Source: Prostheceraeus crozeri (Eukaryota > Platyhelminthes > Polycladida > Euryleptidae). Taken from it: a DNA stretch of 64,000 nucleotides. Both the position numbers and the translations under genes were made by a program. Position 1 is the stretch's first letter; each line of letters begins with the position of its first letter. The stretch lies in NCBI GenBank assembly GCA_907163375.1, contig CAJQUW010010360.1, positions 1-64,000 of the forward strand, given 5' to 3'. Shown here piece by piece: positions 22,874 through 34,165 of this stretch. Below the pieces are notes generated by a model. It made no database searches, was not told the origin of the DNA, and saw only the letters and a list, made by a program, of their open reading frames with translations.

Positions 22874-22915
22874 CCACGAGACATGTTTCGGCCTGTTGGG
22901 CCTCATCAGTCGTGG
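22874..22915 (-). ncRNA. Type I hammerhead ribozyme, repeat unit 1
   Basis: Minus strand: stem I CCACGA/TCGTGG (6 bp perfect), core CTGATGA, stem II GGCC-CAACA-GGCC, GAAA, and CATGTC giving a GTC cleavage triplet. Every conserved core position is present. Stem III is only 2 bp (CA/TG) with the palindrome ACATGT, as in hammerheads that cleave as dimers. Confidence 0.85.
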
Positions 22916-22917
22916 GT

Positions 22918-22988
22918 AGGTTTGAACCAGCGACGCTGGAGCTAGAGGACGTGCAAGCATACCCTCTAACCACAAGGTCACCGGTCAC
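22918..22988 (-). promoter_or_regulatory. tRNA-like internal Pol III promoter, unit 1
   Basis: The minus strand reads GGTGACCTTGTGGTTAGAGG (A-box-like) and, about 40 bp later, GGTTCAAACC (B-box-like), directly before the hammerhead. Equivalent heads occur at 23071-23139, 23371-23439 and, inverted, 23691-23758. Confidence 0.6.
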
Positions 22989-23326
22989 GCAGGCGCTACT
23001 CATACATATTTTAGACAAGTAACCTGGCAAATTTTAAATTATATCAAAATCTACTGATGAACCACCACGGTTTGAACCAGCGACGCTGGAGCTAGAGGAC
23101 GTGCAAGCAAACCCTCTAACCACAAGGTCACCGGACCATCTGTTGAGAGCGCGAATCAGCCAGGAAGGCACTGCTTTAACGCAGGCACGTGGAGGGCGGA
23201 CTGCTTTCTGCAATCACTTAATACAGCATCCGAGATTGAGGCGCTTCACGCAGGCGCTACTCATTACATATTTAGACAAGTAACCTGGCAATTTATAAAT
23301 TTATCAAATCTCAACAGATGTAACCA

Positions 23327-23368
23327 CCACGAGACATGTTTCGGCCTGTTGGGCCTCATCAGTCATGG
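23327..23368 (-). ncRNA. Type I hammerhead ribozyme, repeat unit 3
   Basis: Same structure as unit 1 with one change in stem I (CCATGA), which keeps pairing by a G-U wobble. The core CTGATGA, stem II and GAAACATGTC are intact. Unit 2 between them (near 23055) has lost its hammerhead. Confidence 0.83.
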
Positions 23369-23690
23369 GTAGGTTTGAACCAGCGACGTTGGAGCTAGAG
23401 GACGTGCAAGCATACCCTCTAACCACAAGGCCACCGGACCATCTGTTGAGAGCGCGAATCAGCCAGGAAGGCACTGCTTTAACGCAGGCACGTGGAGGGC
23501 GGACTGCTTTCTGCAATCACTTAATACAGCATCCGAGATTGAGGCGCTTCACGCAGGCGCTACTCATTACATGTCTAGACAAGTAATCAATCTCGGATGC
23601 GGTATTAAGTGATTGCAGAATGCAATCCGCCCTCAACGTGCCTGCGTTAAAGCAGTGCCTTCCTGGTTAATTCACGCTCTCAACAGATGG

Positions 23691-23758
23691 CCCGGTGGCC
23701 CTGTGGTTAGAAGGCATGCTTGCACGTCCTCTAGCTCCAACATCGCTGGTCAAACCTA
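23691..23758 (+). promoter_or_regulatory. tRNA-like internal Pol III promoter, inverted unit
   Basis: GGTGGCCCTGTGGTTAGAAG is the A-box-like part and GCTGGTCAAACC the B-box-like part, 2 nt from the hammerhead stem. This copy has lost one T of GGTTCAAACC, so it may be weaker. Confidence 0.55.
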
Positions 23759-23759
23759 C

Positions 23760-23801
23760 CCACGACTGATGAGGCCCAACAGTCCGAAACATGTCTCGTG
23801 G
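23760..23801 (+). ncRNA. Type I hammerhead ribozyme, inverted unit
   Basis: CCACGA, CTGATGA (23766-23772), stem II with one G-T pair, GAAACATGTC and TCGTGG. Predicted cleavage is after 23795. Confidence 0.83.
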
Positions 23802-23855
23802 TTACATCTGTTGAGATTTGATAAATTTATAAATTGCCAGGTTACTTGTCTAAAC

Positions 23856-23858
<3 letters not shown>

Positions 23859-23910
<52 letters not shown>
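23859..23910. repeat. (TA)n microsatellite
   Basis: About 48 bp of TA between the retrozyme-like repeat and the next foldback. Confidence 0.95.
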
Positions 23911-23913
<3 letters not shown>

Positions 23914-24118
23914 CAAAAGAAAGATAAGACTAGACCAATTAATAAAATTTTTATTAGACGATATTTCGTGTGGCACTTGATCACGTCTAAAAATCGTCTG
24001 AGCAAGTTCTCTGAACAAGAGCTTGTTCAGACGAATTTTAGACGTGATCAAGTGCCACACGAAGTATCGTCTAATAAAAATTTTATTAATTGGTCTAGTC
24101 TTATCTTTCTTTTGTAAA
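23911..24118. repeat. 208-bp foldback made of two inverted PLE-like 3' ends
   Basis: Arms of about 100 bp are nearly identical and start TTTACAAAAGAAAGATAAGA. Each arm contains CCAATTAATAAAATTTTTAT and CGATATTTCGTGTGGCAC, which resembles the 3' end of PLE fragment A (CCAATAAATAAGATCTTATT...CAATATTTCG). There is no coding sequence. (TA)n tracts flank it. Confidence 0.8.
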
Positions 24119-24143
24119 TTTAACTGACCAATGGCGATCAAAA

Positions 24144-24145
<2 letters not shown>

Positions 24146-24205
<60 letters not shown>
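24146..24205. repeat. (TA)n microsatellite
   Basis: About 58 bp of TA to the right of the foldback. Confidence 0.95.
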
Positions 24206-24208
<3 letters not shown>

Positions 24209-24210
24209 CT

Positions 24211-24560
24211 CTTCAAATAGGATTTCATCTTTGTATTAACAAGTGTGCTGTGCTTTGTGTTTTGTATGGGCGATCTTTATTTTGTAGTCTTTTAGTAGTC
24301 TATTCGTATTTCGGGATTTCATTCCAATTTCTTTATCTTCGTCAATAGTTCCGAAGTGCGAATTGATTGTCCAAAAACTACAAAACAAAAATCGCCCTGA
24401 CAACACACATTGCATAACAAACTTGTTAATTTACAAAGATGAAATTCTGTTTGAAGAGTGCTCTTTTCCTATGTGGGAATACAACTCTGAGCAATGTCAA
24501 GAATGCTACATCGGAGGCACTCGCTGAGATGCCAACATTTAGGCGCATAAAAAAAGGAAA
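24211..24560. mobile_element. PLE-derived foldback plus endonuclease scrap
   Basis: Inverted arms at about 24211-24300 and 24371-24466 (AAATAGGATTTCATCTTTGT versus ACAAAGATGAAATTCTGTTT). The minus strand of the loop holds TTGACGAAGA...CCGAAATACG, a degraded hammerhead-like tail. The plus strand after the right arm encodes QCQECYIGGTR, the start of a GIY-YIG nuclease. Confidence 0.6.
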
Positions 24561-25679
24561 TGTACATGTATAGTACGACAGAACATCATCATAAGACTTC
24601 CATCAGCAAAACAAAACTTTGAAATATCATCAATTGATCCATGAAATATCATAACTTTTGTCATCAAATACAATACTGTACTAAGAAACTAATGACGAAT
24701 AATTTAAAGTCAGAGGCGATATTTACTAAGAAGAGTTTTTGATTCGTTGCATTATTATTTCATCATCATGCATTCAAGTTATGCATTTCTGTGTGCAATT
24801 CTTGCTCCTTGATAAATTCATTGATGACAGTATGCCTCAAAGCGGTGAAATGGTGAAAACGGAGTCGCAATAAGGCTTTGTCAGCTGAAGCTCATGCTTC
24901 TTTGGGTTCTACCTTGTCCGAAAGGTTTATTGTCGGCGTTTAGTGACCGTGCTCCGGCTAACTACCAGGCTCTTTAATATTATTTTATTTTACTGGTCAT
25001 TGAATTTATTTTATGTTTGATTAATTGTTCATTCTTATTGTCCACTTTTGTTTTTTTAAATGTGTGATAGGCTTCGCTCTTCCCAATTAACACCACCCCC
25101 TGGTTTCCCAGATGTGAACAGTCATCAGGTGTTTCATGTTGTTGAATCAGGTTTTTGGGTATGGCACTTATTTGGCTCATCTGTGATCGAACTTCCTTCC
25201 ACAGTTCTCTTTTGCGCTTCCCCATTTGTTGCAGGTTAAGGTGTGACAGATTCAACGTATTCACGGCATACGGGCGTCAGATGGTTCGAGAATCCCGAAC
25301 CCACTTGTAATGCTTTGGGAGGCAGGCCCGGTCAACTATTCGAATAAAAGCCGTACAGTTCCATTGCCACGGACATGCGTGGTATCTTTACTGAGGGGCT
25401 TAGCCCGTGTAGATGTATCCGGCTCCTCTGTGGTCTACCTGACTTGTACCCATTGTTACGGCAAAGAGGTTCTCATTTGTGTTTCTTCAAGCTTTTGCGA
25501 CATGAACTGTGTCTATAAGTGTCTTTTTTGCGTATTATTTATTGCAGCTTTGTTGCAATTATTTACATTTTTCTGATGCCTTCCAAAGTTTCTTGTATCG
25601 CTTTGTTGTACAGTATCATTTTCGTCCATTTGATTGATATTCTACGAGAAATTATGAAAATGAGAAAGACACAAGAAAC
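24561..25679. other. Stretch without recognised gene; possible LINE 5' region
   Basis: Contains a 94-codon minus-strand frame (24980-25264) starting MNTLNLSHLNLQQMGKRKR and a plus-strand frame at 25310-25576; neither shows a domain I recognise. The part next to 25680 may be the 5' UTR of the LINE that follows. Confidence 0.4.
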
Positions 25680-28400
25680 GTAGTCAAGCTCAAAACCCCT
25701 CTCAAGATCAGCTTCAGCAACATAAGAGGACTGAGGTCCAATTGCGACGACATCAACATCTTCCTCCAATATAAGTCACTAGATCTTCTAGCCCTGTCGG
25801 AAACCAGGTTAGATCCCAGTGTGTCATCAAGCGATGTTACTCCTGATGGATACATATTTCACCGGATGGATTGAGCACCTTGTCATGGTCTTGGAGTTTG
25901 TGCCTTCCCTTGAAAAGGCTTCGTAGCTGAGAGGATCTAGGGCATGAGTATCTTGCCTTCATTGCGCCGTTACAGAAAACCACTATTCTTCTATTTTTCC
26001 TATGCCGCTCTCCATCAACAAATGCGAACAGTTTCAATGTTCTTTCTGATAAGATCGATTATCTGATACAAGAGTATCCCAGCGCTGAGGTTGCCGTTTT
26101 TGGGGACTCAACCTGCACGATGTTGACTGGCTTGTGCACTCACACACAGTGATCTCTGGCAGCCGAGGATTTCGCTGTCTCTCACAACCTTAGTCAAATT
26201 GTCACTTGTCCTACCAGAGTGCCTGACCGAGCTGGGGATACTGGATATGTTGACCTGTTTCTCACCTCAAATCCAGCTTGTTTTTCACACAAGGTTACTT
26301 CTCCCCTCGGCACGTTTGATCAGTGCGTTATCACAGTTTCTGGCAAACATACTTGCTCCACACCGTCTGCGCCTTTCCATAGAAGTTTATCAATTCTCCA
26401 AAACAGACTGGTGTGGCTTCCGCACTTTTCTTAGTCAAGTTCAAGCTGAGAATCTGATTCTGAGCGAGAACGTCCACAAGTCGGCGCAGGAACTGGCAGA
26501 GTGGCTTCATATAGGGATGTTGGCCTATATTCCTCAACGTACTTTCCAAATGAAGCACCACTCTCAACCTTGGTTTACACCAGAATGTGCAGCTACAACC
26601 TGCCAGCGTGACCACTTTTTCCATAAGTATTAGCGTGACAGTAGCGCTGCCAATCTTGAATTGTTCAAAACCGCACGTAGAAATTGCAAGAAAACCATGC
26701 ATCAGGCAAAAGCCGTTAGGCTTTGTATGTACGGGAATCCACTGCTACCAAAAAGCTTGGCTCTAAGGACTTCTGGAAGATTTACAACAGAGTCACCAAA
26801 AGGAACAAATCCTCCAACCCAGCACTTCATCATGCCGAAGTCAGTGCTTCTATGGCGACAACCTCAGCAGACAAAGCCGAGCTTCTTTGCAAGGAGTTTG
26901 CGAAGAATTCATCATTGGACGATGGAGGTAGAATTTCACCTCCAATTCCCACGCCACTGATGAGACAGTTAGTCCTACTTCAGTCACAGTCCGAAGCGTC
27001 AAAAGGATCATCGCCGGTCTCGGTAGCTCTAAGTCTATTGGACCGGATGGCATCCCGGTTTTGGTCATCTCTTACCTGAGCTTTCTCCACTTTTATCCAA
27101 ACTGTTCAGTAGATGGGTATCCACCGGTGAGGATCCTATCAGAAGAACAGTATGGCTTCAGGCACTCTCGATCAACTGCAGATCTTCTTTCGTGTGTCAC
27201 CGAACATGTGAGTCCTGACAGACGAAGGGAGCCGAGATCAGTTTCCCTGGATATTTCCAAGGCATTCGATAAAGTCTGGCATCAGGGACTCCTTTTAGAA
27301 GCTTGAGTCCTGTGGAGTTGCTGATCAACTCTACAAACTTATTGCTTCTTTCCTTAGCGACCGAAAAGTCTTCCACAAAGATTGTCAATGCAGGAGTTCC
27401 TAAATGGTCAATTTTGGGACCCACTCTTTTTTCTGCTGTACATCAGCGACCTCCGAGACTGCCTAGTGAGCAAATTGGTGATGTATGCAGATGACACGAC
27501 ACTCTTCAATTCCAATGAGTGATTTGCTAAAAACACTCAGCAACGTCAGCAGTTATACGACGTTCTTAATGAAGACTTACGCAGGGTCTCAGAATGGGGC
27601 GCCAATTGGCTTGTTTCCTTCAATCCTTCAAAAACTGCAAAGAATTCTACACTCATGACGTAAAGGAGATGATGATCATAGCATTAAGATGTCAGATAAA
27701 GGATCAGAGAACAAGATTCCATCTCCTTCCTTGGATTGGCGGTTACGGAAGACTTGTCATGGAAACCACACATCCAATCCATTAGCAAGCAGGCGGCTCA
27801 ACGCATTGGTAGTATCTATCGTGCCAACAGCTATCTTCCACCATAGACTGGCTGCTGTCTTTACAATTCCCTTGTTAGTCCTCTGATGGAGTATTGTTGT
27901 CATCTGTGGGCTGGCGCGCCACAAACGCATCTTAACTTCCTTGAACGGGTTAAGAAACGGGTCAAAACTTGCTAACAACTTGCAGCCGCTCTCCGTCAGA
28001 CGGGATGTTGCTTCACTCAGTCTCCTCTACAGATACTATTTCGGTAGAAGCATCTCTGCAGTAAATGAGTGCGTGCCCAAACCTAAGATCTTCTCCAGAA
28101 GCGCACGTAGAGCTAATGCACCCACATGTTATCATATGAGCTTAGGACGCGCATGTACTGTGAGTCGCTCGAAAAGCATTTTTGTTTGCATGGCACAACT
28201 TTGGAATCAGCTTCCCCTGACCAATACAATCTTGATACTTTCAAGAGGCGTGCGAACAGGTTTCTGATGGGGACAGCTTCATCAGATTAGAAGATCTGTT
28301 TTTTCCTTTTATTTATTTGAAATAATACAATTAGTCACTTTTTCATTAAGTAACCCCTAGCTTCGTTCACGACTCATAGCTGTGCTAGGGGTGAAAATTC
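25680..28400 (+). mobile_element. APE-type LINE, CR1/Jockey-like, decayed
   Basis: Plus-strand frames in LINE order. The APE endonuclease starts ISFSNIRGLRSNCDDINIFL with ALSETRLDPSVSSSDV, then FGD-like and DRAGDTGYVDLFLTSNP. The RT has EEQYGFRHSRSTADLLS, SLDISKAFDKVWHQGLL, a GVP-SILGPTLF motif and the catalytic MYADDTTLFNS. The C-terminus has DVASLSLLYRYYFGRS and a WNQLPLT block. Multiple frameshifts and stops break it. The 3' UTR ends with the hairpin CCCCTAGC/GCTAGGGG (28354-28361 and 28384-28391) followed by TGAAAATTCTGTAAAAA. The clade is not certain. Confidence 0.82.
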
Positions 28401-29849
28401 TGTAAAAACGTACTGACAACTTCATGAGGATAAGTGATCAAATTGCAATTGATTCTTTTTTGCAAACGTGATTCTGATAATTCAGAACTATGATTTATGA
28501 CCATTAGATATTACCGCAGGCCTCTATACTGTATTGAGATATTCATACACATGTGCATTGTACAAGTAGAGCCTGCTCCCTCGGTTGGGCCTGATGTATG
28601 CATAATTAGTGTTCTTTTTACCGCACTATTAAGAAATAATGTAGTTAGGTAGGTCTCTGTTTCTTTAATTGTGAAATCAAAAACCAACATAGATTGATTT
28701 CGGTGAGTTATCCATGACTTAAGAAAAACTCGGGCTATCCGGTTTGTCATTTGCTTGAAGTCGGATAACCCGGGTTGTGACTTGTCCACGGGTTGCAATC
28801 CCTAGTTCATACCGATATCGATCAACGTTGCTTTTGATTGCGTGTCCCGTTTTGGATTCCTGCTCTAAACTTTTCTAACTCAAACACGCATTAGATTTGC
28901 TATCTCACCACTCCTCGATTATCGACACCACATCGAAACTTCCATTATAAGTTGTAATTCTTCAAGTTTAAGGCTACTTTTCGACTTGACCGACTTCTAG
29001 AATTCAAGATTTCTAGGAATTTGCTTGATGAATTGGCGTTGTCTTGGTTATGCGTTCAAGGTTGGAATAGCCATTGTGTAATTCTTTATAACAAGCATCA
29101 ACATTTCTTCTTTTCGCATGCTTATATGAGATATTTTTGATAGTTGAGGAACAGCCAAGATTTTAATCGTAATAATTGAATTAAAGATATAATTAATTTC
29201 GGTTGCTATTCGGCAAGCATCGTCAGATAAAAGGAATTAAACATAGAGGAGAAAGTCATGAATTTAAATTTCACATTAACATGGGAAATAAGGGAGTAGA
29301 TAAGAAATCTAGTAAAATGTGTAAAACTATGTCAACAAAGTTCAGCAAGGAAAGGGAGGAATATAAATATGCGACAGATAGTATTTTTCTTCTCTTCCTC
29401 CTGTCAGATAAACTTCTTGTTCTACATCAAAACGGAATGTGTGTAGGGCATAATTTTACTTAAGGCGATGTTTTGTGCATTTGACGGCATGTTATTTTGC
29501 CATATATGCTTACGAATAGGAAGAAGTAGTGTATATGTGTGCTATTCCTACATTGCGGCTTCAAAATGGCACCCTTCTTTACAAGTCTGAATGCCGAGTT
29601 CATACATGCACTCTCAATTGTAAGTATAATTTCTCTAGCCAAGTTTATTACCCTCCATGTACTCCTAAAGTTAAAGGAAAAGAAAATATAATAAATTTAA
29701 TATCATGATTGCTTGTGTAAATATTTAGTTTTGTATGTTATATTTTCCTTTGATTTTTTTATTATTTGTAAATATACGTACCTGCTCTATTTATCTTGCA
29801 TTGTGGAATAATTTTGTCTTTTAAAGAAATGATTAAAAGCAATTTTTTA
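28401..29849. other. Non-coding stretch, nothing recognised
   Basis: About 1.4 kb between two LINEs, AT-rich, with short open frames only. A short inverted repeat CCCGAGTTTTTC-like / CGGGTTATCC block lies near 28730-28770. Confidence 0.5.
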
Positions 29850-32800
29850 CGACTGTGCTCACCTTGCTTACCTTGGCCGGGCTCGATCCAGTTTCAGCCT
29901 CCCGGATGATCGGGTAGCACGGGGTGGCCCCTCAGTCCGTTGCTTCCACATGGCTCGGTCGGAGGCCATGTCCTCGGTTATCGATCTGACCTTCATTCCA
30001 TTCTTTATCACAGTTCTCCAACTTGTTCTCGGTCTTCCCTTTCTTCTGTCGACAGGTTCTTGTTTCTATGCTGTTTTGCAGATGTTATCCTCTAGTCTTC
30101 TGAGCAGATCGGCACATCGGCGAGTCTCAATTTCTTTGCTTATTGGGGTACTTGAAGCATACGACGGATCTTATCGTTTCTTATTTAATCCTTCTTTGTC
30201 TTCCCCATTGACCACCTCAGCATCCTCATCTCTGATACCTCCATCGCAATAAGGTCAGCTTTCTTCGGGGCCCAGAGCTCAGAATGGTACAGCATTGCGG
30301 GTCGGACCACTGTGTGGAAAACCTTGCCCTTGAGTCGTAGAGGCATCTTTTTGTCGCACAGGACACCAGACATAGCTCTCCAGTTCTGCCAACCTGCTTG
30401 TGTTTTCGCCTTCATGTCCCTCCCTGATTTGCCTTTGTCATCCAAGACAGTACCGAGGTATTTAAGAGCATCAACAGTCGGGATTTCGGTGCCTTGCAGA
30501 TGGATGCGCTCACTTTCTTTCGTGCTGAGGTGCACCGTCGTAGTTCTGCTAAGTCGCAAATCATGGGATTCGAGGGCTTCTCGCCATTTTCCTAGGCGCG
30601 CTTGGACCTTCTCCTTTGTGTCTCCTGATATTACCAGATCGTCGGCAAACAGTAGTTCCAGTGTCATTTTCTCCATTCCCTCTGATCGACTTTGATATCT
30701 CATCTAACGGCAGGATAAAGAGGTAGGGCTTAGAGCAGAGCCTTGATATAGACCTACAGAGACGTTGAAGCGGTCAGTATCACCGTGTTTTGATCTTACT
30801 GCTATCTTGCTGTCACTATACATGTCTTGTATCAACTGGACGTATGTCTCAGGCACACTTCTTTTCCTGAGAATATAGGGATGTACTCGCTCGGTACTGT
30901 GTCATGCGCCTTCTCCAGGTCGACGAACACCGCTCTAAAGTCTTTCTGTTCCATGAGGGCATCCTCCAACCTCATTCAGAGGGTGAAAGTAGGTTCAGTG
31001 GTTGAGACACTTGGCATAAATCCGAACTGGTTTCTATCAATAGTTGTTATCTGTCTGAATCTGTCGCAGATGATTCGCTCCAGCAACTTAAGACCGTGGC
31101 ACAATAGATTTATACCTCTGCAATTGCTGCATTCTCTGTGATCCCCCTTTTTCTTGTAAATCGGGACTAGTGTACCCTCTCTACATCTCTCCGGTATCTT
31201 GGCGGAGGCTAAGATTGTATTAAACACATTGGAGATCTCATCTGTTTTCTGCAGCGCGCAAAGCTTCGATAGGCAAGTCGTCTCTCCCAACAGCCTTGTT
31301 ATTGGCCATCTTCGATAGCTGATGTTCCACTTCCGCAGGAGTGATTTGGGGGACTGCCACATCGTTTCGAGGTGCCATACCGCAGTTGGCGTGAGGTCTC
31401 TCTTCGTTGAGAAGTTCTTGGAAGTACTCGCGCCATCGTTGCCGGTTACTGTCAGGCTCAATACACAAATTTCCTCGATCGTCTCTCACTTAGTATCCTT
31501 CGATGTTGTCCTTTGTCATTTTGTCCCGGCTTCTCGCGATCTTATACACCAATTTTTCTCCCTCTCGGCTTCCAAACTTATCGTATACGTCGGCTAGGCT
31601 TTCAGCCTTCGCTGATGCCACAGCTTTCCTGTCTGCCTTCTTTGCTTCCCTGTACACCGCTCTGTTTGCATCCGTATCGTCATTTCTCCATCTCTTGAAA
31701 GCTTCCCTCTTTGCCGTTGAAGCACTTTTGACATCTGCATTCCACCACCAAGATTCCTTTTCTCTGTAAGTCCCTCAACGCGTGGTACCACAAGTTACTT
31801 TCCCAGCTTCGTACAAATCGTTGCTCAATTTTCCCATGATTCCTAATCCTTGTCGACGAGCTTCTCGCGAAAAACCTTCGCCACATTTTCTTCTTTCAGC
31901 TTCCACCATTTTGTAAAACCATCTTTGGCTTCTTTGTTGGTACAGCATGCTTTTTCAGGTCCATAACCACCAATCTGTGCTGAGTGGCTGCACACTCAAA
32001 AGGTAAGGCTTTACACCTTACCTTACGATACTTACCGCCGTTTAACGTCTCTTTTCCCCAGGTGTGGGGGTGAGACGGCCGTCTTGTGTCGATTCGGGTG
32101 AATTCTTCTTCTCTATCTTGGGCGACAGCAGGATTGAGTTTCATCAGCTCCAGGTCATTCCTGATATTGTGCGACCATTTCTTTATTTGACCTCCTCTGA
32201 TGTTGGGTCCAGGGATTACCAGGTCCAGGGCTTGCCTTGGCCATGCCGACGATGGCATACGCTCCAGATGACCGAACCACCGCAACCGATGCCTACGAAG
32301 CCTCTAAGTCGTGAAGACCGAGGATCTACCTGAGCTCATTCATAGAGCAGCGCTCACATAACTTAACTGCGCAGATCCAACGTACCATTGCGCTGTCGTT
32401 TCTAGCCAAACGAGTCATTTCTTCATTTCTGAGTGGCCATGTTTCAGCTGCATATAGCAAAACACTTCTCACGCAGGACTCAAAGACATGTCCTCTACGC
32501 TGTAAAGAGATACTCTTATTTGTGAGAATGGGCAGCAAATCGTGAAAATTCTTCCATGCAGATCTTATGCGGGCGGTGACAGCACCAGAGCATCCTTCTG
32601 AGTTGTCTAACACATCGCCAAGGTAGCAGAAAGACTCCACAACCTCGAAAGCACTATCTCCGATTATCACCTGGATTTGTGGATGAATGTCAGGAAGCTC
32701 ACCCTTGCAGCGACGGCATTCAAAATGTGGGTCGTCGCGGAGGCTATGCAAGTTCGTATACCTGTGATGGATCCACTTTCGACATTTAGAGCAGCGAATA

Positions 32801-34165
32801 TAATTTCCGCCAACTCCTGTTCTGCGCACTCCACAAGGGTACCTTCCACTTTCCTTCACTGGCATCTTCGCAAATTTGCTGACGAGAAATCTAGTCTTAT
32901 TGACATTTTACAGTCGCGCACATGCTTTATTTCATTTGCACTGATGGCAATGTAGTCGACTTGTGTGCTCGTTCCTCCACTGTTGTACGTTATGAGCTGA
33001 GACTCACGCTTCCGGAAACGGTTATTCGCAATGTTCAGATGCATCGCATCTGATAGCTGCAGGAAACTTTCACCATCTGCGTTTGGGATGCCAAAGCCAT
33101 GGTTACCATGGGAACTATGACCGCCGCTTTATTTCCCCACATGACAGTTCATATCTCCTGCTAGGATGATGGTATCACGGTCCAAATCCAAGATCGTGTC
33201 CTCGAGGGTTTCGAGAAAGGCCTTCTTTTCACCAATACTTGTGCCCACCTGAGGGGCGTACACTGAGATGATCGTCCACACTTTCTGGGAAGTTTCATCC
33301 ACAATCTTCACCCACATGATCCTGTCGTTGATCCTTCTGGCGTCAATCACTTTAGTCAGTAGATCCTGGTGGATCACCAGACCCACTCCGTTTCTCGCCG
33401 TCTCTCCACCACTATAGAAGAGTTTGTACCCATGACCTATCTCTCTAGCCTTATTTCCCTTCCACTTTGTCTCCTGCAAGCAAGCAACGTCAACGTTCCG
33501 GCTAAGTAATGTTTCAGCTATCTCGTAACTCCTTCCTGTCATGCTCCCGACATTCCATGTCGCTATTCTCCACTTGTGTTTATTTTCAGCTTGCTTCTTT
33601 AGCCGCGGTCGCTGATAGCTCCGCGGTAGTCCTTGTCCACTTGTCGCATCACTCGGACGAAGGTGAGGCGCGTCGCTTCTAGCGGGGGACGCCCTAGCAT
33701 TATTTGTAATTATTTGCAACGGACTATTCATTGATGTTTAATTTGGAACAATGCCCTTCCTGACGCCAACCAACTTGTGTTAGGGATTTGGAACCCAAAG
33801 ACCAATAGGCCTCAAAAGACCTCATCGAGCCTGATCTGCCCCGGTTTACAGGAGTGTCCTTCTCCGTCCCGTCATTGATGATGTGGGATAACTTGGTTGT
33901 TTAGATACTACTGGCAATTTATGTAGAATCCAGGGGGCACGACCTGCAAGCGCCACCAAGCAGGTAGTCCGGAAGGGGGTTGGAAACCTGGTTCTAGCCG
34001 GACTCGTGAACGTATAACCGTATGCACCCCACACCGTACACCGTATCCCCAAAAGGGAATATAAAACTGCACGGTCGTAGAAAATTGCTTTTTTATTCCT
34101 TTAAATGAGTGAATCCCGACCGATGGCAACGGAAAATCAAATTCAAATTTCTCTTTGTTCATTTC
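29850..34165 (-). mobile_element. RTE-type LINE, nearly full length, decayed, with nested LINE
   Basis: Minus strand, 5' to 3'. The 5' UTR contains GTTGGCGTCAGGAAGGGC. The APE endonuclease has WRIATWNVGSMTGRSYEIAE, VDVACLQETKWKG, GVGLVIHQDL and IILAGDMNCHVGK. The endonuclease tail is TQVDYIAISANEIKHVRDCK. The RT has NKAVGRDDLPIEALRAAENR, LVPIYKKKGDHRECSNCRGI, LLFADDLVISGD and GTVLDDKGKSG, then a C-terminus VRPAMLYHSELWA and KGRPRTSWRTVIKNGM. The wording matches the RTE group often annotated as craniofacial development protein 2-like. Several frameshifts and stops are present. Removing the nested 891 bp gives about 3.4 kb, normal for RTE. This is why host-like annotations in this stretch should be ignored. 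Confidence 0.88.
32016..32906 (-). mobile_element. 5'-truncated LINE nested in the RTE, 6-bp TSD
   Basis: Flanked by TTTACA (32010-32015 and 32907-32912). It encodes only the RT C-terminus of a different LINE: PHD-like zinc segment CGVRRTGVGGNYIRCSKCRKWIHH and FECRRCKG, then ESFCYLGDVLDNSEG, CVRSVLLYAAETWPL, and RMPSSAWPRQALD. It ends in TAAACGGCGGTAAGTATCG. The split RTE sequence reads RDCK on one side and ALPFECAATQHRLVVMDLK on the other, continuous in the family. A relative sits at 36.4-37.5 kb. Confidence 0.85.

Larger units (their letters stand above)
22849..23858 (-). mobile_element. Retrozyme-like tandem repeat with tRNA-like head and hammerhead
   Basis: Three head-to-tail units in minus sense (about 22849-23034, 23035-23300, 23301-23586), then one inverted unit (23587-23858). 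The best unit is about 300 bp: AT-rich leader with TTACTTGTCTA, GC-richer body, tRNA-like A and B boxes, then a hammerhead ribozyme. The first unit lacks the body and the second lacks the hammerhead. No protein frame is convincing. Tandem units of about 300 nt each with a type I hammerhead are the hallmark of metazoan retrozymes, which are thought to move with PLE machinery; the tRNA-like head is SINE-like. TA tracts flank both sides. Confidence 0.75.

Noticed and set aside
22918-23758. Functional tRNA genes
   Set aside because: Only A- and B-box-like parts are present; no acceptor stem or cloverleaf forms, and the copies are embedded in the repeat unit.
33129-33731. Host craniofacial development protein 2 gene
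   Set aside because: The sequence is the APE endonuclease of an RTE LINE followed by its RT; such host names come from transposon-derived annotation.
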